Shown one piece after another: positions 24,177 through 36,975 of a stretch of 64,000 nt of DNA (its first letter is position 1; the number at the start of each line of letters is the position of its first letter). The notes beneath the pieces were generated by a model that worked only from the letters and a program-made list of their open reading frames with translations, was not told the DNA's origin and did not search any database. A program made the translations under genes and the position numbers. Source of the DNA: Auricularia sp. M13 (lineage: Eukaryota; Basidiomycota; Agaricomycetes; Auriculariales; Auriculariaceae); contig CM073197.1 in assembly GCA_037042915.1 (NCBI GenBank), forward strand, positions 1,984,001 through 2,048,000, given 5' to 3'.

Positions 24177-25341
24177 CTACGATGAGAGCAGTTCACCTAC
24201 CAATGACGAGCGCAGCCACTCTGGAGACGCATCAAAACCTTTGATAAAGTATTCGACGCCTTTGGAGATAACATCCCTGGCTTCAGGATGATCTTTCCAA
24301 GGCGACACTTGGGGTGTCCAGACAGCGTGGTGCGCTCCAATGTGCGTTGCTGCGACTCTTGCAACTTCGACGGTGTCAAAACCATCGAGAGATTGCCTGT
24401 AAGCCTTGAGAAATGCGTGTCGCAACGACTTTCCGACCTCTGGCGAAGCGGAGAATCGCTCGAGGTAGTAGAGCTCGGCGCAGAGCTGACCGACATCGAG
24501 GCCCGGGAGACCGGGTTTGGCGAGCTCCCAGTCGACCACTGTGACTGAGGACGCAACACCTTCTGGGGTGAGCTGCAATATACAATTTCCAGGCCAGAAA
24601 TCGCCCTGCGTGACCGTCTGCGGCGAGCTAGCCATCTCGTCCGTCCGCCTAGCCGCAATGGCACGGATCTTCTGAATCTGCTCTTCAGAGACATCCAGTG
24701 GAGGGTTCATGCTAGTGACACGCTCGTCGTGAAGAATGGACTCGATCGAGCCATAAGTGACCACGGCGGAAACGCGCACAGCGTCGACATTTGCGGCGAG
24801 CCGAGCCTGCGCGGTCTTGTCGCGCCCGCTGTTATGCAGGCGGGCGAGGAACGTCCCGAGCCCCTCGCCGACAGCAACGGCGCCTGGGACAGAGACCTTG
24901 CCGGCGAGAACAGCGGACTTGAGGTCGGTGGCGTCGGTCCCGCAATCCGACAGGACGAGCGCACGGTGCTCTTCGTCCTCAAGTAGCACATTCGCGACAG
25001 ACACCCAGCTCCCCGCGTTGATCTCGTGGACGTAGTGGATGGCCTCGGCTTCAAAGTGCTGCGACACCAATCACGATGAGAATTTGTCCTTGCTTGCCTT
25101 CGAGGCGGCATGGCGTACTTACCTGGCGTTCTGCAGACAACGCGAATGCTTCGAATAGTGCAGCATACCCCCGCACGTATTTGAGGACGACTGTAGATTG
25201 GCCGTCAACTGGGCGAGCCAGGTGAATGCGCCAGGTCCAGCTGGAGGTTCCGCCGCTCAGGCGTTCAACATGGGTGCATTCCCACTGCGTCGAAGCTAGG
25301 TAAGCGATAACGCCTTCAGCCGTTCTCAAGTCGTGCGCCAT
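24177..25341 (-). CDS. Aminoglycoside phosphotransferase (APH)-fold small-molecule kinase
   Basis: Two exons. The first (from ATG 25341) gives MAHDLRTAEGVIAYLASTQW and the nucleotide-binding N-lobe LSGGTSSWTWRIHL with the candidate catalytic lysine in TVVLKYVRGY. The second gives the C-lobe: LGTFLARLHNSG, the Brenner-type motif TQGDFWPGNCIL (HGD replaced by QGD) and the metal-binding VTVVDWELAKPGLPGLDVGQ. This is the layout of APH/choline kinase/methylthioribose kinase-like enzymes; in fungi many such genes have unknown substrates, and none can be assigned here. The change of the first motif His to Gln is also seen in some members and need not abolish activity. It is convergent with the J-protein gene and ends at 24177. 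Confidence 0.85.
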
Positions 25342-25941
25342 GAGTAGTTGGAAGGCCAGATTTGCGCTGATGCATGTGGGCGCGGCTGTCTTGTAGCATT
25401 CTGGCTGGCAAAGTCATTGAGTGATGCGGGTCCGCACCTGTCCCGCGTCCGGGTAGTCATATACCATCCATCTCGGGAGCGGCTTGTTTGAATGCATGTA
25501 GAATGGGATTTTTATATTGTTTTCCCTTCATATATGTACATAACTTAAATAGCAGAAAGTCTGTTGATACGGTACCTTGTAAATGTGGTAGTTTTGCAAC
25601 GAATAGAGCCTACACAGTTTCCACCTAGCCGATCGCCACAGTTCAAGAGCACATAACCAAGTGCCAGCAGCACGTACACACAAGACCCATTCCGGTTTAA
25701 GGCTGGCAGTATGATCATTGGACAGCAAGACGTCGTATTTCAACCAACGGACAGACAGACGGGCGAGATAAATTCTTTTAGAAAGCGAGCCAGAGCGACG
25801 ACCTGCAGCCGAAGGGCAGAACAGATCACAAGCGTAAGTGCAGATGAACAGTCTTTACAGCGATAGATTCGAGAGCGACGTTGAACCAATTAGACGTCAT
25901 ATGGTCAACAATTCTTTCAGCCGAGACTTTGTAGCATCGAC
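25342..25941. other. Intergenic region, no gene seen
   Basis: This 600-base gap separates two minus-strand genes, so it should hold the promoter of the APH-like kinase and the 3' untranslated region of the RNA-binding protein gene. It is more AT-rich (about 25500-25570 and 25860-25920) than its surroundings. I see no coding signal. Confidence 0.5.
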
Positions 25942-27996
25942 TCAAGGCCGCCGAGAGTAGCCAGCTGCGTCACCACCTCTGTCTGCGGCACGAGGAGCAT
26001 AGTCTCTGTCTCTGTCATCAGGACGGCCACGCCCAACGGGTCTAGCATGACCAGCCATCGGAGGCATGCCACCTATGGGTGGACCTGGTGTGTAGCCATT
26101 GCCAGCATAAGCACCCCCGTAAGGTCCACGATCAGCTGGAGGTCCAAATCCACCAACAGGCGCATGACCATCGTTGCCGTAGTTTCTGTAGCCACCAGCA
26201 GCAGCGCCTCTGGGCCCGGGAGATTGTGACCGTCCACGCGGAGCGCTTTGCATCGTTGAGCAACAGAATTGCCAGCCAGAATTCTTCACCACTCACCGAT
26301 AACCGCCGCGGTTGTCTGGTCGAGGAGGGAAGTCGAATCCATGTCGTGTAGGGGACACGGGGCGGCGATAGTCAGCTGCTGGAGGCAGTGGCGCATACTC
26401 CCTGGCACCGACTCAACAGACTGGCAGGGGTAGCATTCAGGGATCATACCTAGCAGCAGGATACCCGTCACGACCTCGAGGAGGAGGCGGACCGGGAGGG
26501 GTTCTCGGTCGCTGAACTGACGGCGGAGGGCCATATCGGTCGGGAGGAGGGCCACGACGGTCAAAGGAGCGATCATAACCATCACGAGCGGGGGGAGGCC
26601 CGTTGTACGGTGGACGTGTATACCCAGGGTCTCGGTCATACTCAGGGTAGTAGGGCCGTGCTTCGTAAGGCGCCGGCGGCCCAGGTGGTGGCGCCCGGTA
26701 GTCACGCCTGCTACCACCATAGTCGTCGAAGTCTCGAGCAGGACGCGGAGGAGCAGGGGGCAGACGCGCAGGCGGCGCACCGGGAGGATAGTAGTCACGA
26801 GGAGGCGGATCTCTTGCAGGACCATGATAATCGTATCCATACCTGCCGCCAGCACCATATCTTTCAGGCCCATAGCCATCACGGTTTCCAGCAGAATAGT
26901 CGCGACCAGGAGGGGGTGGGCCTGCAGCATAGTCACGAGTCCCGTTAGACGCACGGTCCATAACCGGGTGATCTGGGCGGTAACTATTGGCGGGTCTGTG
27001 ACCAGCACTGTAGTGACTAGGAGCACCGCTAAAAATGATAAGCTCAGGTCGTGGAACTGTCATCACCATCGGCGCCGCTTACTTGGTGCCGCCGTTGTGC
27101 GGGCATTCTCTGTCAATTAGGTTAGAAGCGAGGGCGGTACAGAACTGCTTGCATACCGGGCCCAGTGTCCTTGCTGCCCACATTTAAAGCAGGCGCCAGG
27201 CTGATCGCCTTTGCCCTTGTTCCTGCCTCGCGAAATTTCGACCTTAATTTTGTTGCCCATGAACCAACCTTCGTGATATTTGGCCACGCTTTCTTCTGCC
27301 GCCTCTTGTGTTTCGAATTCCTACACGGCATATCAATGAACTTGAGAGCTTCGAGAAGCCTTGTCTGAACACGTACGACGAAACCGTAGCCGAATCTGCG
27401 CAGCAAACGAACAGCGCTCAGCCGCGATGAGTAAATCCAGACTACCGCTCGACGTACTTGAGCTCGATAGACGCTATACGACCTATCTTTCCGAAGCAGC
27501 TCTCCAGGTCGGATTCGCGGGTCGTCTCGGGCAGGTTGCCGATGTAAACTTTGTTCGGCTGGACGAGTGGCAGAGCAGCAAGCAGCCAGGAAGGAAAGCA
27601 AAGAGTCGTGAGCCCGAGGTCATACAGCGGGATACAGCCCAGAACTCAGGGATAGGAGGGAGGCAGGAGCAGGAACAGTGCAAAGGCGGCGTTCCAGACA
27701 TGGAGGAGACGAGGAGAGAGCAAGCACCTTTGGCTGGGGTTCGTGATACGAGTGGCTTTTCATGGGGACCCGTCGCGACCATCGCCCGTAGGCGGGCGCA
27801 TGTCGCCAGAGGACTGAGCGTCATGCGTAGCAGTGTGGTTGGCATCGTCACCCAGCGCGCCGTTGCCATTGCCCTCGACATCCTCAGGCATTCGCAGGTC
27901 GCCAGCACCGTCGCCAGTGATGCCACCGTTGGTATAGTGAGGCTCGGGCTCAGGATTGGCCATGCCTTCGAGTGGTTGTGGAGAGGAAGCACTCAT
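25942..27996 (-). CDS. RRM plus zinc-knuckle (CCHC) RNA-binding protein with Arg/Gly/Pro/Tyr-rich tail
   Basis: The start at 27996 opens with an acidic, Gly/Asn-rich leader (MSASSPQPLEGMANPEPEPH). After an intron the RRM begins with NKVYIGNLPETTRESDLESC (RNP2 YIGNLP), continues through GYGFVV (RNP1-like) and ends in YHEGWFMGNKIKVEISRGRN. One CCHC zinc knuckle follows, CFKCGQQGHWARECP, split by an intron near 27110-27155. The rest (26050-27060) is a low-complexity tail of RDY, PPP, RGP and GRD repeats, ending YSRRP at 25942. The RRM-knuckle-disordered tail layout is that of SR-like splicing or mRNP proteins of the RSZ/9G8 type. Phase separation or splicing function is inference from composition. 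Exon joins in the RRM (27360-27480) are approximate. Confidence 0.83.
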
Positions 27997-28252
27997 GGCT
28001 CGCCGTTTCCGGTGGGAAAAAAGCGGAAGGTGCAAGTCTCTTTTAAACTCAGACGGCTGCTCTGTAAAAGCACTCTCAGGCTTCCGGTATAACCAGTGCA
28101 TTACGGTGCAGTCCACAGCATGCATGTGGAGTCAAAGGAGTGACAGATGAGAGCAGGCAAGTCCATGTAAGTACTAGTAAAGCGAACAGAAAGTCTCCGA
28201 AGGATGCACGAAAAAAAAACAGGTGTCGAGATGTCCGAGCGATGCAAGACGT

Positions 28253-30331
28253 TTACACGAACAGGGCAGCGAGGGCGGTGAAGAGGAGCACACCAGCCGA
28301 TACGGACGTCTGCATAGCAGCGTTGTCCGGGTCGGTGGTCGAGCCAGGCTTTGTACCGGTAGAGCCCGGGCTTGTCTGGACGGGACTCGAAGGGCCGGTC
28401 GGGGTGGACACACCCTGTGCGCCAGCCAGACATTGGTCTGCAACGCTGTTAGCGGAGGCGGCATCAGTCGGCGCATTCGCGTTGAGGGTGGCGTTGCCGG
28501 CGAAGTCGCAGCTCGCGGGGTTGAGGCCGTTTGCTTCGTAGAATGCAGAGAAGACAAATGACAACTGGGATTCTGACGGGACATAAGACTCTAACCAACC
28601 GCCTGGAGAGAATGTACTTACCAGGATCGCAAGACGACAGGCGGCCATACTGACCCGTGGTGCCGTCGCCAGCCAGTTCCGCGCAAGAGTCATCGCCCTT
28701 CTTGCCAAGCTCGGAGCAAGCAAAGCTGAAGAGCGGGCCAAGCACAGCCGAAATGTTCGTAGTGCGCGGCGTGTAGACGCAGGGGAAAGCCTTCTGGACA
28801 GCGCAGTTGCATGCAGCTTGGTCCGGGGTGGGCGGCAGAGTGTTCGATCCAACGAAGTTAGTGCCGTCAGGCGCAGGGCACGCCGGGTACTGCGTCTGGC
28901 CAGCGTCTGCCTGGGACGGGGTAGTGGCGAACGTCACAGCGGCATACTGAGCCTGAAGGTTCGCAAAGTCCTGGTTCGGTGTGTATGTGCTGCCGTCCGC
29001 GCTGACGTCTCCGAGCGCGAAGCCAGTTTGGATAGACGGGAAGTACGAGAACGCGAGGCCTCCAGACCAGATCTGGGACATCTCCTCCCGAAGAGAGCAG
29101 CGACTTCCGTGAAGGGACGAGGCGTAACAGGCGCGCCATATTCGGAGAAGTCTGTTGTGGATAATGTTAGTGATACAGCCAAATGGCGCAACGTCCTTGA
29201 ACTTACAGGCAGGGATATTGTATGTGGAAAAGACCTGATTCGTTCCGCCGTAACTAGCTATAGAAGCATCACCCTTCCATTCGCTAAACCGAGCAGGTGA
29301 ACAAAATGCTAGCGGCGGTGGCTGATACAACGTACTAGTTGTTGAGGCCGTAAAGATCAATCGTGGTCGATTCGTCACCACAGCTCAAGTAAAAGGCGAG
29401 GTTGTTTCTCCATTGGGGGCCGTCCGTGGAAGCGTAGGTGACAAGCGCGCTTGAACCCTTCGATTTACTGCATACCAGTGTTGTTAGGAAGTGACTACCG
29501 ACTGACAGGGGGAGCACGCACAGGTATGCCTTGACATCGCGCGCAGCGGCTTTGATGAACGGAGCGGCAACGGTCTCGGCCGGAGATGTGACGACCTCAT
29601 TACCGACGGTGAAGGCGAGAACGTTGTCGTATTTCGAGAATGTATCAATAGTTTGGAGGTAAAGGTTGAGCAGGTTCGAAGTCCATTTCGGCGCCGAGCG
29701 GTCAATCGAGCCGTTAAGCGGCTGCGAAAGATCGACACTGTGAGGTCGGGATTAGCAACTGGTGATCATGGCCGCCCGAAGGCCCGGCCGCATCATCCTC
29801 CGAACATACATGGTGTAAATGCCGGCCTGCGAGAGCATGGACATGCATTGGTCGTGGTTCAGCGACGGGTCGACGCTGTACACTCGGATGGCCTATAGTG
29901 GGTACCGCGGTCAGGAAGAGGGTAGGCGCCGGGCGAGTACGCACGTTTATACCGAGCTGCTGCAGGAACGGCAGGTCGCGAGCGCACGCATTGGCATCGG
30001 CCAGCGGGTCAATGAAGTCATCTGGCTCGGGGAACGCATCCGGGTCCTCTCTGGCTCGGCATGAGCTGACTGGCCAGCCGAACTGGGGCGACACTTACTG
30101 CGATACAGTGCCCTGCTCTTGATATGCGACGCCCTGCAGACCATCAGGTGTTGTCAGCGCCCAGGTCTCGAGTGAGAGAGAAAGAGGCGCGGGCAGGCAC
30201 GGACCTTGATGAAGAAGCGCGTGCCGTCCTCCTGGTAGAGGTAACGGCCCACACGGGATACTTTTGGCAGGGCGCTGACGCTACCGGCAAGCGCCAAGGC
30301 CGCCGTGGCCAGCGTTGTGGAGAAGCGCATG
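28253..30331 (-). CDS. GAS1: GPI-anchored 1,3-beta-glucanosyltransferase (GH72 with X8 domain)
   Basis: The start at 30331 gives a signal peptide, MRFSTTLATAALALAGSVSA, then RVGRYLYQEDGTRFFIKGVA, the usual start of GH72 enzymes. Further landmarks are DLPFLQQLGINAIRVYSVDP, a region with TVGNEV carrying the predicted acid/base glutamate, YLSCGDESTTIDLYGLNN and FSEYG with the predicted nucleophile. A cysteine-rich X8/CBM43 module follows (NFVGSNTLPPTPDQAACNC ... CVYTPRTTNISAVLGPLFSF). The C-terminus is Thr/Ser/Pro/Gly-rich and ends in a hydrophobic GPI-type signal (VSAGVLLFTALAALFV). These enzymes act at the outer face of the plasma membrane and elongate cell-wall beta-1,3-glucan. Introns are numerous and short; the X8-bearing form matches the Gas1/Gas2 subgroup. 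Confidence 0.93.
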
Positions 30332-30659
30332 AGGGTAAAAGAGAGACAAGGGCGGGCGGGGAACGGGCGGTGATCTAAGTAATGCTAAGAGGTGAGCCTG
30401 ACTTTCGGACTCAGCGGCAATTCACAGCATTTGGCCAAGGAACAACTTTCTGTCGATCCCCTTTTGCCTTTTTGCGTATTGAACCGAGGTACGGAGCATA
30501 ATAGACCGCAATCCGGCCACGGCATGTTCGGAAAGCCTGTTCTAAACATGTACACCGAGGAAGCGCAAGACCTATGCAGTATCCGCAGCGGCAATGATAG
30601 TTTTTGTCCATTAAAGTCGTCATCCTATGTTCGTGAAGCAAAAGTTCGTGCATCCATGG

Positions 30660-31783
30660 TCATCTCCGGAACGTGCAACAGCTGCGAGGACGCAGGGTCA
30701 GCGAGGGGACAGCTCGAGGCGGACGGGTACTCACCTGATTAAATATGGCAGTATCGAGACGAACATAGCCGCGGCAGACGCCCACAGTAGCCACAAGCCG
30801 GTCTCAAAGTCTACGTGGACGCCAAGCGGTGGGCCGCTCGCGACCTGAATAGCCGCTCGTCAGACATCACGTGGTATGGCATGGACGGCACGCACATGAA
30901 AGGAATTTATAGCGCTCGCTTTTTGTACAAGCGCTGTCCATAGCGCGGCGGAAACAATCAACGCGAACGCACCGATAGTTGCGAAGAATACAGCAAACAA
31001 AAACGTCAAGGACGATTTTAGGATGCCACTAGGCGGAGGTTAGTTCCTAGGGCAATACAGAGGATATCCTGAACGCACAATATCGCAGCGAGGAAGGTGG
31101 CGAGAGAGCCAATGAGCAGCAGATAATATGCCGCCACGGACAGCAGCGAGCCATCGACGCGCAACAGAGGGGCAAGAAGGAGGCTACGCGGGACATTAGC
31201 TGCTGCACCGTGGAGGTCGTGGAAGAGCGACCGACCGGGTCTGAACAGCGTAAAGTTGCGGCGTGTCGCCCAGGATGGCGTCTCCCGGCCTGAAATGGTT
31301 CGCGACGGTCAAGTTTGTGCAGGTGCCGTCTCTGGCGTTGACGTAGGCGCAATACGAGTAAAGCCCCCACTTGTAGCTCTGGCGCAGGCCGAGTTGCTCG
31401 CCGAGGGTAGCGTTGGCGGCGGTGGTGTAGAGCCCGGGATTTGGGTCGCCTGTTGCTGCTTCGAGGCCGAGCCTGCAACACGTGTTGGGGGCGCGTCGGG
31501 CGGGTTAGGGCGCGTGCTCACGCGTAGCCCGAGACGTCGACGCTGGCCATTGCGAGTCCTCTGGGGACGGTGGAGGTGTTGATCTGGCCGACCTGGGGCT
31601 CGTCAGCGACGCGTCGGGGAGCGGGGACGCGTGCGAGTCACGTGGATGAAGACGAGCAGGGCCACGGCGGCCATGCTGGGGGAGAGAGCGCGTCAGCCTG
31701 GGCCATATTAGACGGTAGACGGCGGCCGGGACGCACGTGAGCAGAGTGCCCGCGCCGACGCAGACCTCGCCCCGGATGCGCAT
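30660..31783 (-). CDS. SUR7/PalI-family four-transmembrane protein
   Basis: Spliced exons read MRIRGEVCVGAGTLLT then MAAVALLVFIHV (TM1), an extracellular loop with QINTSTVPRGLAMASVDVSG and WGLYSYCAYVNARDGTCTN, then LLLAPLLRVDGSLLSVAAYY (TM2), LTFLFAVFFATIGAFALIVS (TM3) and PLGVHVDFETGLWLLWASAA (TM4), ending ILPYLISCCTFRR. The four-helix layout, the WGLY..C...C loop and the final CC are typical of Sur7 and PalI/Rim9 proteins, which sit in the plasma membrane at eisosomes or in the ambient-pH sensing complex. Which of the two roles applies cannot be told from the sequence. Start at 31783, stop at 30660. The start faces ATG26 across 106 bases. Confidence 0.8.
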
Positions 31784-31889
31784 GCTGCCGTATCGACTCG
31801 GACTCGGAGCTGTCAAACGCGTCTGCGGCTGGGTGTGAATCGCGGCTCGCGGCGCCCGGACCCGCTGCCAGTCCTGCCTCCCGCCCACC
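31784..31889. promoter_or_regulatory. Divergent promoter between SUR7/PalI gene and ATG26
   Basis: These 106 bases between opposed start codons are GC-rich and have no TATA box. Confidence 0.55.
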
Positions 31890-34800
31890 ATGTCCTCGCC
31901 CCCGCCCGCCAGCGACCACTCCGACCTCGCCCACCGCCGCTCCCTGGTCTCCAAGACCATGTCCAGGCTCCGCAGCCCGTCGCCCGCAGCACCGTCCCAC
32001 GAGCCAGCGCACAGCAGTGGCCACAGACGGCTGTTCTCGCTCAGCCGCAAGTCCAGACACGGTGCGTCGCCAGAGCGTCCAGCGTAGCCTTGCTAACCGC
32101 AACCCGGCACCCATGCAGAGCCCCACACGGGCGACGGTCCTGGCTCGCCACTGGAGGAGTCACGGCCGTCCATGGCAGCATATAACCTCGGCGGATCGGT
32201 ATGCACGCCATCGAGCCCTGCATGCCGCATACCTAACACAGCAGCACAGATGCGGCTGGGCACGCAGACCCTCATCCAAGCCCTGCAGGCGCTGCCACTG
32301 GACGACCGCGAGGACGGTGACGCCGAGGCGTTCTCGAGTGAAGACGAAGAAGACTCCACCCGTACGCACATGTCGTGCCCTGCATCTGCATTGCCGTTTA
32401 CATACCCTGCGATCGGCAGCCGCTTCCCTGGCCTCCTCTATACACGCAATTCATCTGCCAGTGGCGCGCTCACGCCGCAATACGCAATCGGCCCCTCATC
32501 TCCCCGATATCGACGAGGCAGCCCAACCAGCGCTTCTCCATCTCGAGGATGATCTTCCAGCGGCCCTCGTCACCGACGAGATAGACAACACTGGTCCAGA
32601 CTTTGAGCAACCGTCCATGCCCGCGACACCATCCCCGTTATCCGAAGACTTGAAGGAGCTGTCCACTGATGCTCAGTTGGCCGCCGCCAGCGGACGCCGT
32701 CGCACCCTATCCCGCTCCCAGAGCATGTCGACCATTCGACAGAATCGCCGGGCCCAGTTGGCGAAGAAGCTCGCAGAAGTATTTGAGATTGAGGGCATTG
32801 AAGAGGTCGTAGCAGGTCCGTCACTGCACGCGCACATGCGGACGGATAGGGCTCGCTCATGTTTGCCCAACTTACAGAAATGCCGTGCTGGCTCTTACGT
32901 TCAATCCGTGGGTTGATTATCGCCGTTGGCACCATCAATTCGCTGATAAGCTGCAGTGCTGCAAGGATACATGTATCTTACGAACACACACCTGTGCTTT
33001 TTTGCCCATTTACCTACCAGAGAAGTGCATATAATGATTTTCTCGCGCATACATAGGCTAACTGCGTAGAGTTCAGGACCAGATCCTCAAGTCCGGCACT
33101 CTGAACAAGAAGGCCCAGCGGACTAAACGGTGGAACAAGCATTGGTTCGTCCTGAAAGATGATGTTCTTTCGTGGTATCACACTTCAACGGTGCGCACTC
33201 TGGCGCCGCTCTCGTTAAGCCGCTGACGACGGGAGCAGGACCTGTACTTCCCACATGGAGTGCTTGATCTGAGATACGCCATATCCTGTGATGCGCAAGG
33301 CGAAATGGGGTTGCGTCTGCGGACTACGCAGAAGATCGTAGAGCTATCGGCGGACTCTATTCCCAGCCGCGACGAATGGGTGAAGGCAATTCGGAAAGTC
33401 ATCTTCAAGGCGCAGAACATGGGCGAGAGCGTGAAGGTCAGCGCCCAGCTATCCAATAGACTCGTCGTAATGCTGGACTAGATCGCTATACCGTACGCTG
33501 CGATTTTGGACGTGGATAAGGTACGTCCGCTGTCGTAACAGAAAATTTCAATCGCCTTATCTACATGGTAGTCGAGTGCCATGGACTTCAGTGAAACCAT
33601 AGAAGTCAAGGTGGTCGATAAGGATCAACATTCGGGGTATTCTGTGGATTCCTACTTTTTCGCGTACTTCAAGAATCTCGACCATGCTTTGAAGGAAATC
33701 AGGCAGATCGTCCGGACGTATCGTGTTTCTCCAGCGCAGGAGGCGGATGATATCGTGAAGGACACGACGGCTGCACGCTCGCCATCGCACAGTCATCTTC
33801 ACTTTGACCAGGGTCAAGCCACAACAGACGACTCGCGCGCATCCAAGTTCAAGTCGTTATTGAGGCCTTTCTCCGAGTTCCCATTCCCTTCGAGCCCAGG
33901 ACATGTTCAGGCGTCCTCGTCGACTGCCCAGGACGACGCTTCATCTTCCACGAGCACTCTATCTCGCCCGCTCCAATCTCCCCGCGCGTCTGGGGGCGCG
34001 AGGGCTACTGATGAAGGCGATCCTGCGAACATCCTCGGCGCACCCTTACGGCTTAGCCCCTCGCCGTCTCAATCATCCAACAGCGCCCACACATATCCTC
34101 CTTCTACCAGCAGCCGCCCAGCGCCTGTGCATATTCCCAGCGCATCGTCCTGGAATTTCCCACCCGTCGCGAATTGGCTGCGCAACCCGACAAAGCTGTT
34201 CGGCTCTGTGCCCGGTGCACAGCGTGGCGGCGTCGTCGAGGTCGTTTCGCACGGCCGTCGACCCTCCAGTTCCATGCCGCAGAGTCACGACAATAGTCAG
34301 GAGTTTGGCTTCTCAATCCTGGAGAGCCACGACGTGGGACACGACGACGTCGACCCGATGATAGCCGACAAGTTCAGAGACTACTTTGCCTTCGACGAGA
34401 GGGAATCTCTTTTGGGCTGTATGTTGTCTTCTTGCACAATGCCTGCGCCACGGCTTCTGACATGTTATGGTAGATTTCCCTGGTACATTGTTCCGCGTTC
34501 TTCCTGTCTCGGGGAGAGTATACGTATCCTCCAATCACTTCTGCTTCCGCTCCAGCTCGCGCCTCACACGGACAAGGGTGCGTTTACCTAACTGCAGTTA
34601 TCTACCGTTGTTGCTCATCATCCCGTAGATGATTATTCCCATCCGCGACATCTTGTCCACGGAAAAGACGAAGCCTTTCCGGTTCGGACAGTACGGTCTC
34701 GTGGTGGTCATCCGCGGGTACGAGGAGCTATTCTTTGAATTCAACGGCGCCGACAAGCGGAATGCTTGCGCCGAGCTCCTCAATGCACAGATCGAGGATG

Positions 34801-36825
34801 CACACACCCGCTTACACACGAACGATGTTGCGTCACCTGCACCGAGCAAGCGGGAAACCCTGATATTGGAGGACGAGGGCGCAGAGGACGTCATGCACCA
34901 TCATCGACACGACTCAGAGCCGCGCCCGCCGCCGGAGTCGGGCCCTGAGTCGGTGCCGGCGGTCATGTTCACCTCGATGTCGTCGACATTCCTGACCTTC
35001 AAGCCGCAAGAATCGTTGCGCATCACGCTACTCACGATCGGCTCGCGGGGCGACGTGCAGCCATACATCGCGCTCGGCAAGGGACTCATCGCAGACGGAC
35101 ACAAGGTCAAGATTGCGACCCACGCAGAATTCAAGGAATGGATAGAATCTGTAAGCTTTTCGTCGTGTATTGTGATCTACTACGATCATTGAACCAAATG
35201 GGCAGCATGGAATGGAATTTGGATATGTGGGCGGCGACCCAGCGGAGCTCATGCGCATTTGTGTAGAGAATGGTACATTCACAGTCGGGTTTATTCGTGA
35301 GGGTGTACAGATGGTACGTGCATTCTTCACATTACAAAGACTTTACTCACAACCGAGTACAGTTCCGAGGATGGATAGACGACCTCTTGAAGACTTCCTA
35401 TGAAGCGTGCAAGGGCAGCGACTTGCTCATTGAGAGCCCAAGTGCAATGGCCGGCATTCATATTGCGGAGGCGCTGGAGATACCGTATTATCGGGCCTTC
35501 ACAATGCCTTGGACACGGACGCGCGCGTACCCGCATGCATTCGCCGTGCCAGAACACAAGATGGGTGGAAGTTACAATTACATGGTAACTAAATCTGCGA
35601 GTTGTATGAATTGGGCTCACGCAGGTGCAGACATATGTCATGTTCGATCAAGTCTTATGGCGGGGGACCGCGAGTCAAATCAACCGATGGAGACGCCGCA
35701 CGCTGGGCCTGCCACCTACCAACCTCGACAAGATGGAGCAGCACAAGGTCCCCTTCTTGTACAACTTCAGTCCTGCGGTCGTTCCCCCACCGTTGGATTG
35801 GTATGAGTGGATAAGAGTTACGGGTAGGCATGCCATTTCACTTTCGCGTCGTGTGCTCACTTAGGCCAGGTTATTGGTTCCTTGACGATGCCGACGTTTC
35901 TGCCAAGAAGTGGCAGGCACCACAAGATCTTCTGGACTTTATCTCTTCCGCTCGTAGAGCTGGAAAGAAGATAGTTTACGTCGGCTTCGGAAGCATCGTC
36001 GTGCCTGATCCTACCTCCTTGACGCGCACGGTCGTGGAGGCGATACAACAAAGCGGCGTCCATGCCATCCTGTCGAAGGGCTGGTCAGATCGACTCTCGA
36101 GCAAGAAACGGGTTGCACAGACCGAGCCGGAGGTGCAACTGCCGCCGGAAATATTCCCCATAGCATCTGTTCCACACGACTGGTTGTTCCCGCGCATAGA
36201 TGCTGCTTGTCATCACGGAGGTGCAGGAACCACAGGGGCCAGCCTTAGAGGCAAGTATCTCCTATCCGCTTTAGAATTCCGATCTAATGACCACGTTCTA
36301 GCGGGCATTCCCACCATTATCAAACCATTCTTCGGCGACCAATTCTTCTGGGCGGATCGCGTTGAGGCACTTGGCATTGGCAGCAGCGTCCGCAAGCTAT
36401 CAGTCGAGAGCCTGGCTCAAGCACTGCACTCTGCTACGACCGATGAGAAACAAATAGCCAAAGCAGCTATAGTTGGCCAACAACTTCGCGCTGTGAGATT
36501 CTGAATCCACGTGTGGCGTAAACGCTAACGCTTCGCTCTGGTATAGGAGAATGGCGTTGCTACGGCCATAGAGTGCATTTATCGCGACCTCGAGTATGCT
36601 CGTACCTTGGTTCACCGCAGGCACAGCGATAATTTGGAAGAGAACACGACCGCCCGCGACAAGCACTACAGCCCGATGTCGTCGATCGACCGTTCGCCGC
36701 ACTTGGAGCCCTACACAGACAGCTCTAACGAAAGCCACAACGGCTCTTCCGCGGCTGGCGCACCAAGCGAAGACTGGAGCGTTATTTCTTCCGGAGGCCC
36801 TGACGAGGATCGACGTGTCATCTAA
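31890..36825 (+). CDS. ATG26: Sterol 3-beta-glucosyltransferase (ATG26/UGT51)
   Basis: Domains appear in the ATG26 order. A disordered Ser/Arg/Pro-rich leader (from [20 protein letters not shown]) leads to GRAM-like [23 protein letters not shown] domain ([45 protein letters not shown]) is followed by a second GRAM piece and a region (34640-34770) with [20 protein letters not shown]. The glycosyltransferase domain begins [20 protein letters not shown], with [20 protein letters not shown] in the middle and the UDP-sugar signature [20 protein letters not shown] and [17 protein letters not shown]. The enzyme transfers glucose from UDP-glucose to ergosterol; the PH-GRAM part binds phosphoinositides, and in some yeasts it is needed for pexophagy. 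Many small introns. Stop is TAA 36823-36825. Tandem with the P450 150 bases downstream. Confidence 0.95.
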
Positions 36826-36913
36826 GGTTACGATTGTGTTTCCATCTCGACGAATGAGTTTGTGCAGTTTTTGGCTAGGCAGACATTCCATCTAGAAGAT
36901 TGCTCGCGCATAG

Positions 36914-36922
36914 TATATATAA
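36914..36922 (+). promoter_or_regulatory. TATA box upstream of the cytochrome P450
   Basis: TATATATAA lies 54-62 bases before the P450 ATG at 36976. A clear TATA box is unusual among the genes in this window and fits an inducible gene. Confidence 0.5.
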
Positions 36923-36975
36923 CGTTCACGTTACATTCCCATAATGAATTCCCCTTGTTGCATCCCTCTCCTGCC

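Noticed and set aside
26286-27026. 246-codon hydrophobic frame (Leu, Val, Met-rich) in the RNA-binding protein region
   Set aside because: It is an out-of-frame reading of the Pro/Gly/Arg/Tyr-rich tail; its apparent hydrophobicity is a by-product of the codons used there.
27361-28092. 243-codon frame on the plus strand
   Set aside because: It is antisense to the first exons and intron of the RRM/zinc-knuckle gene, and its product has no known motif.
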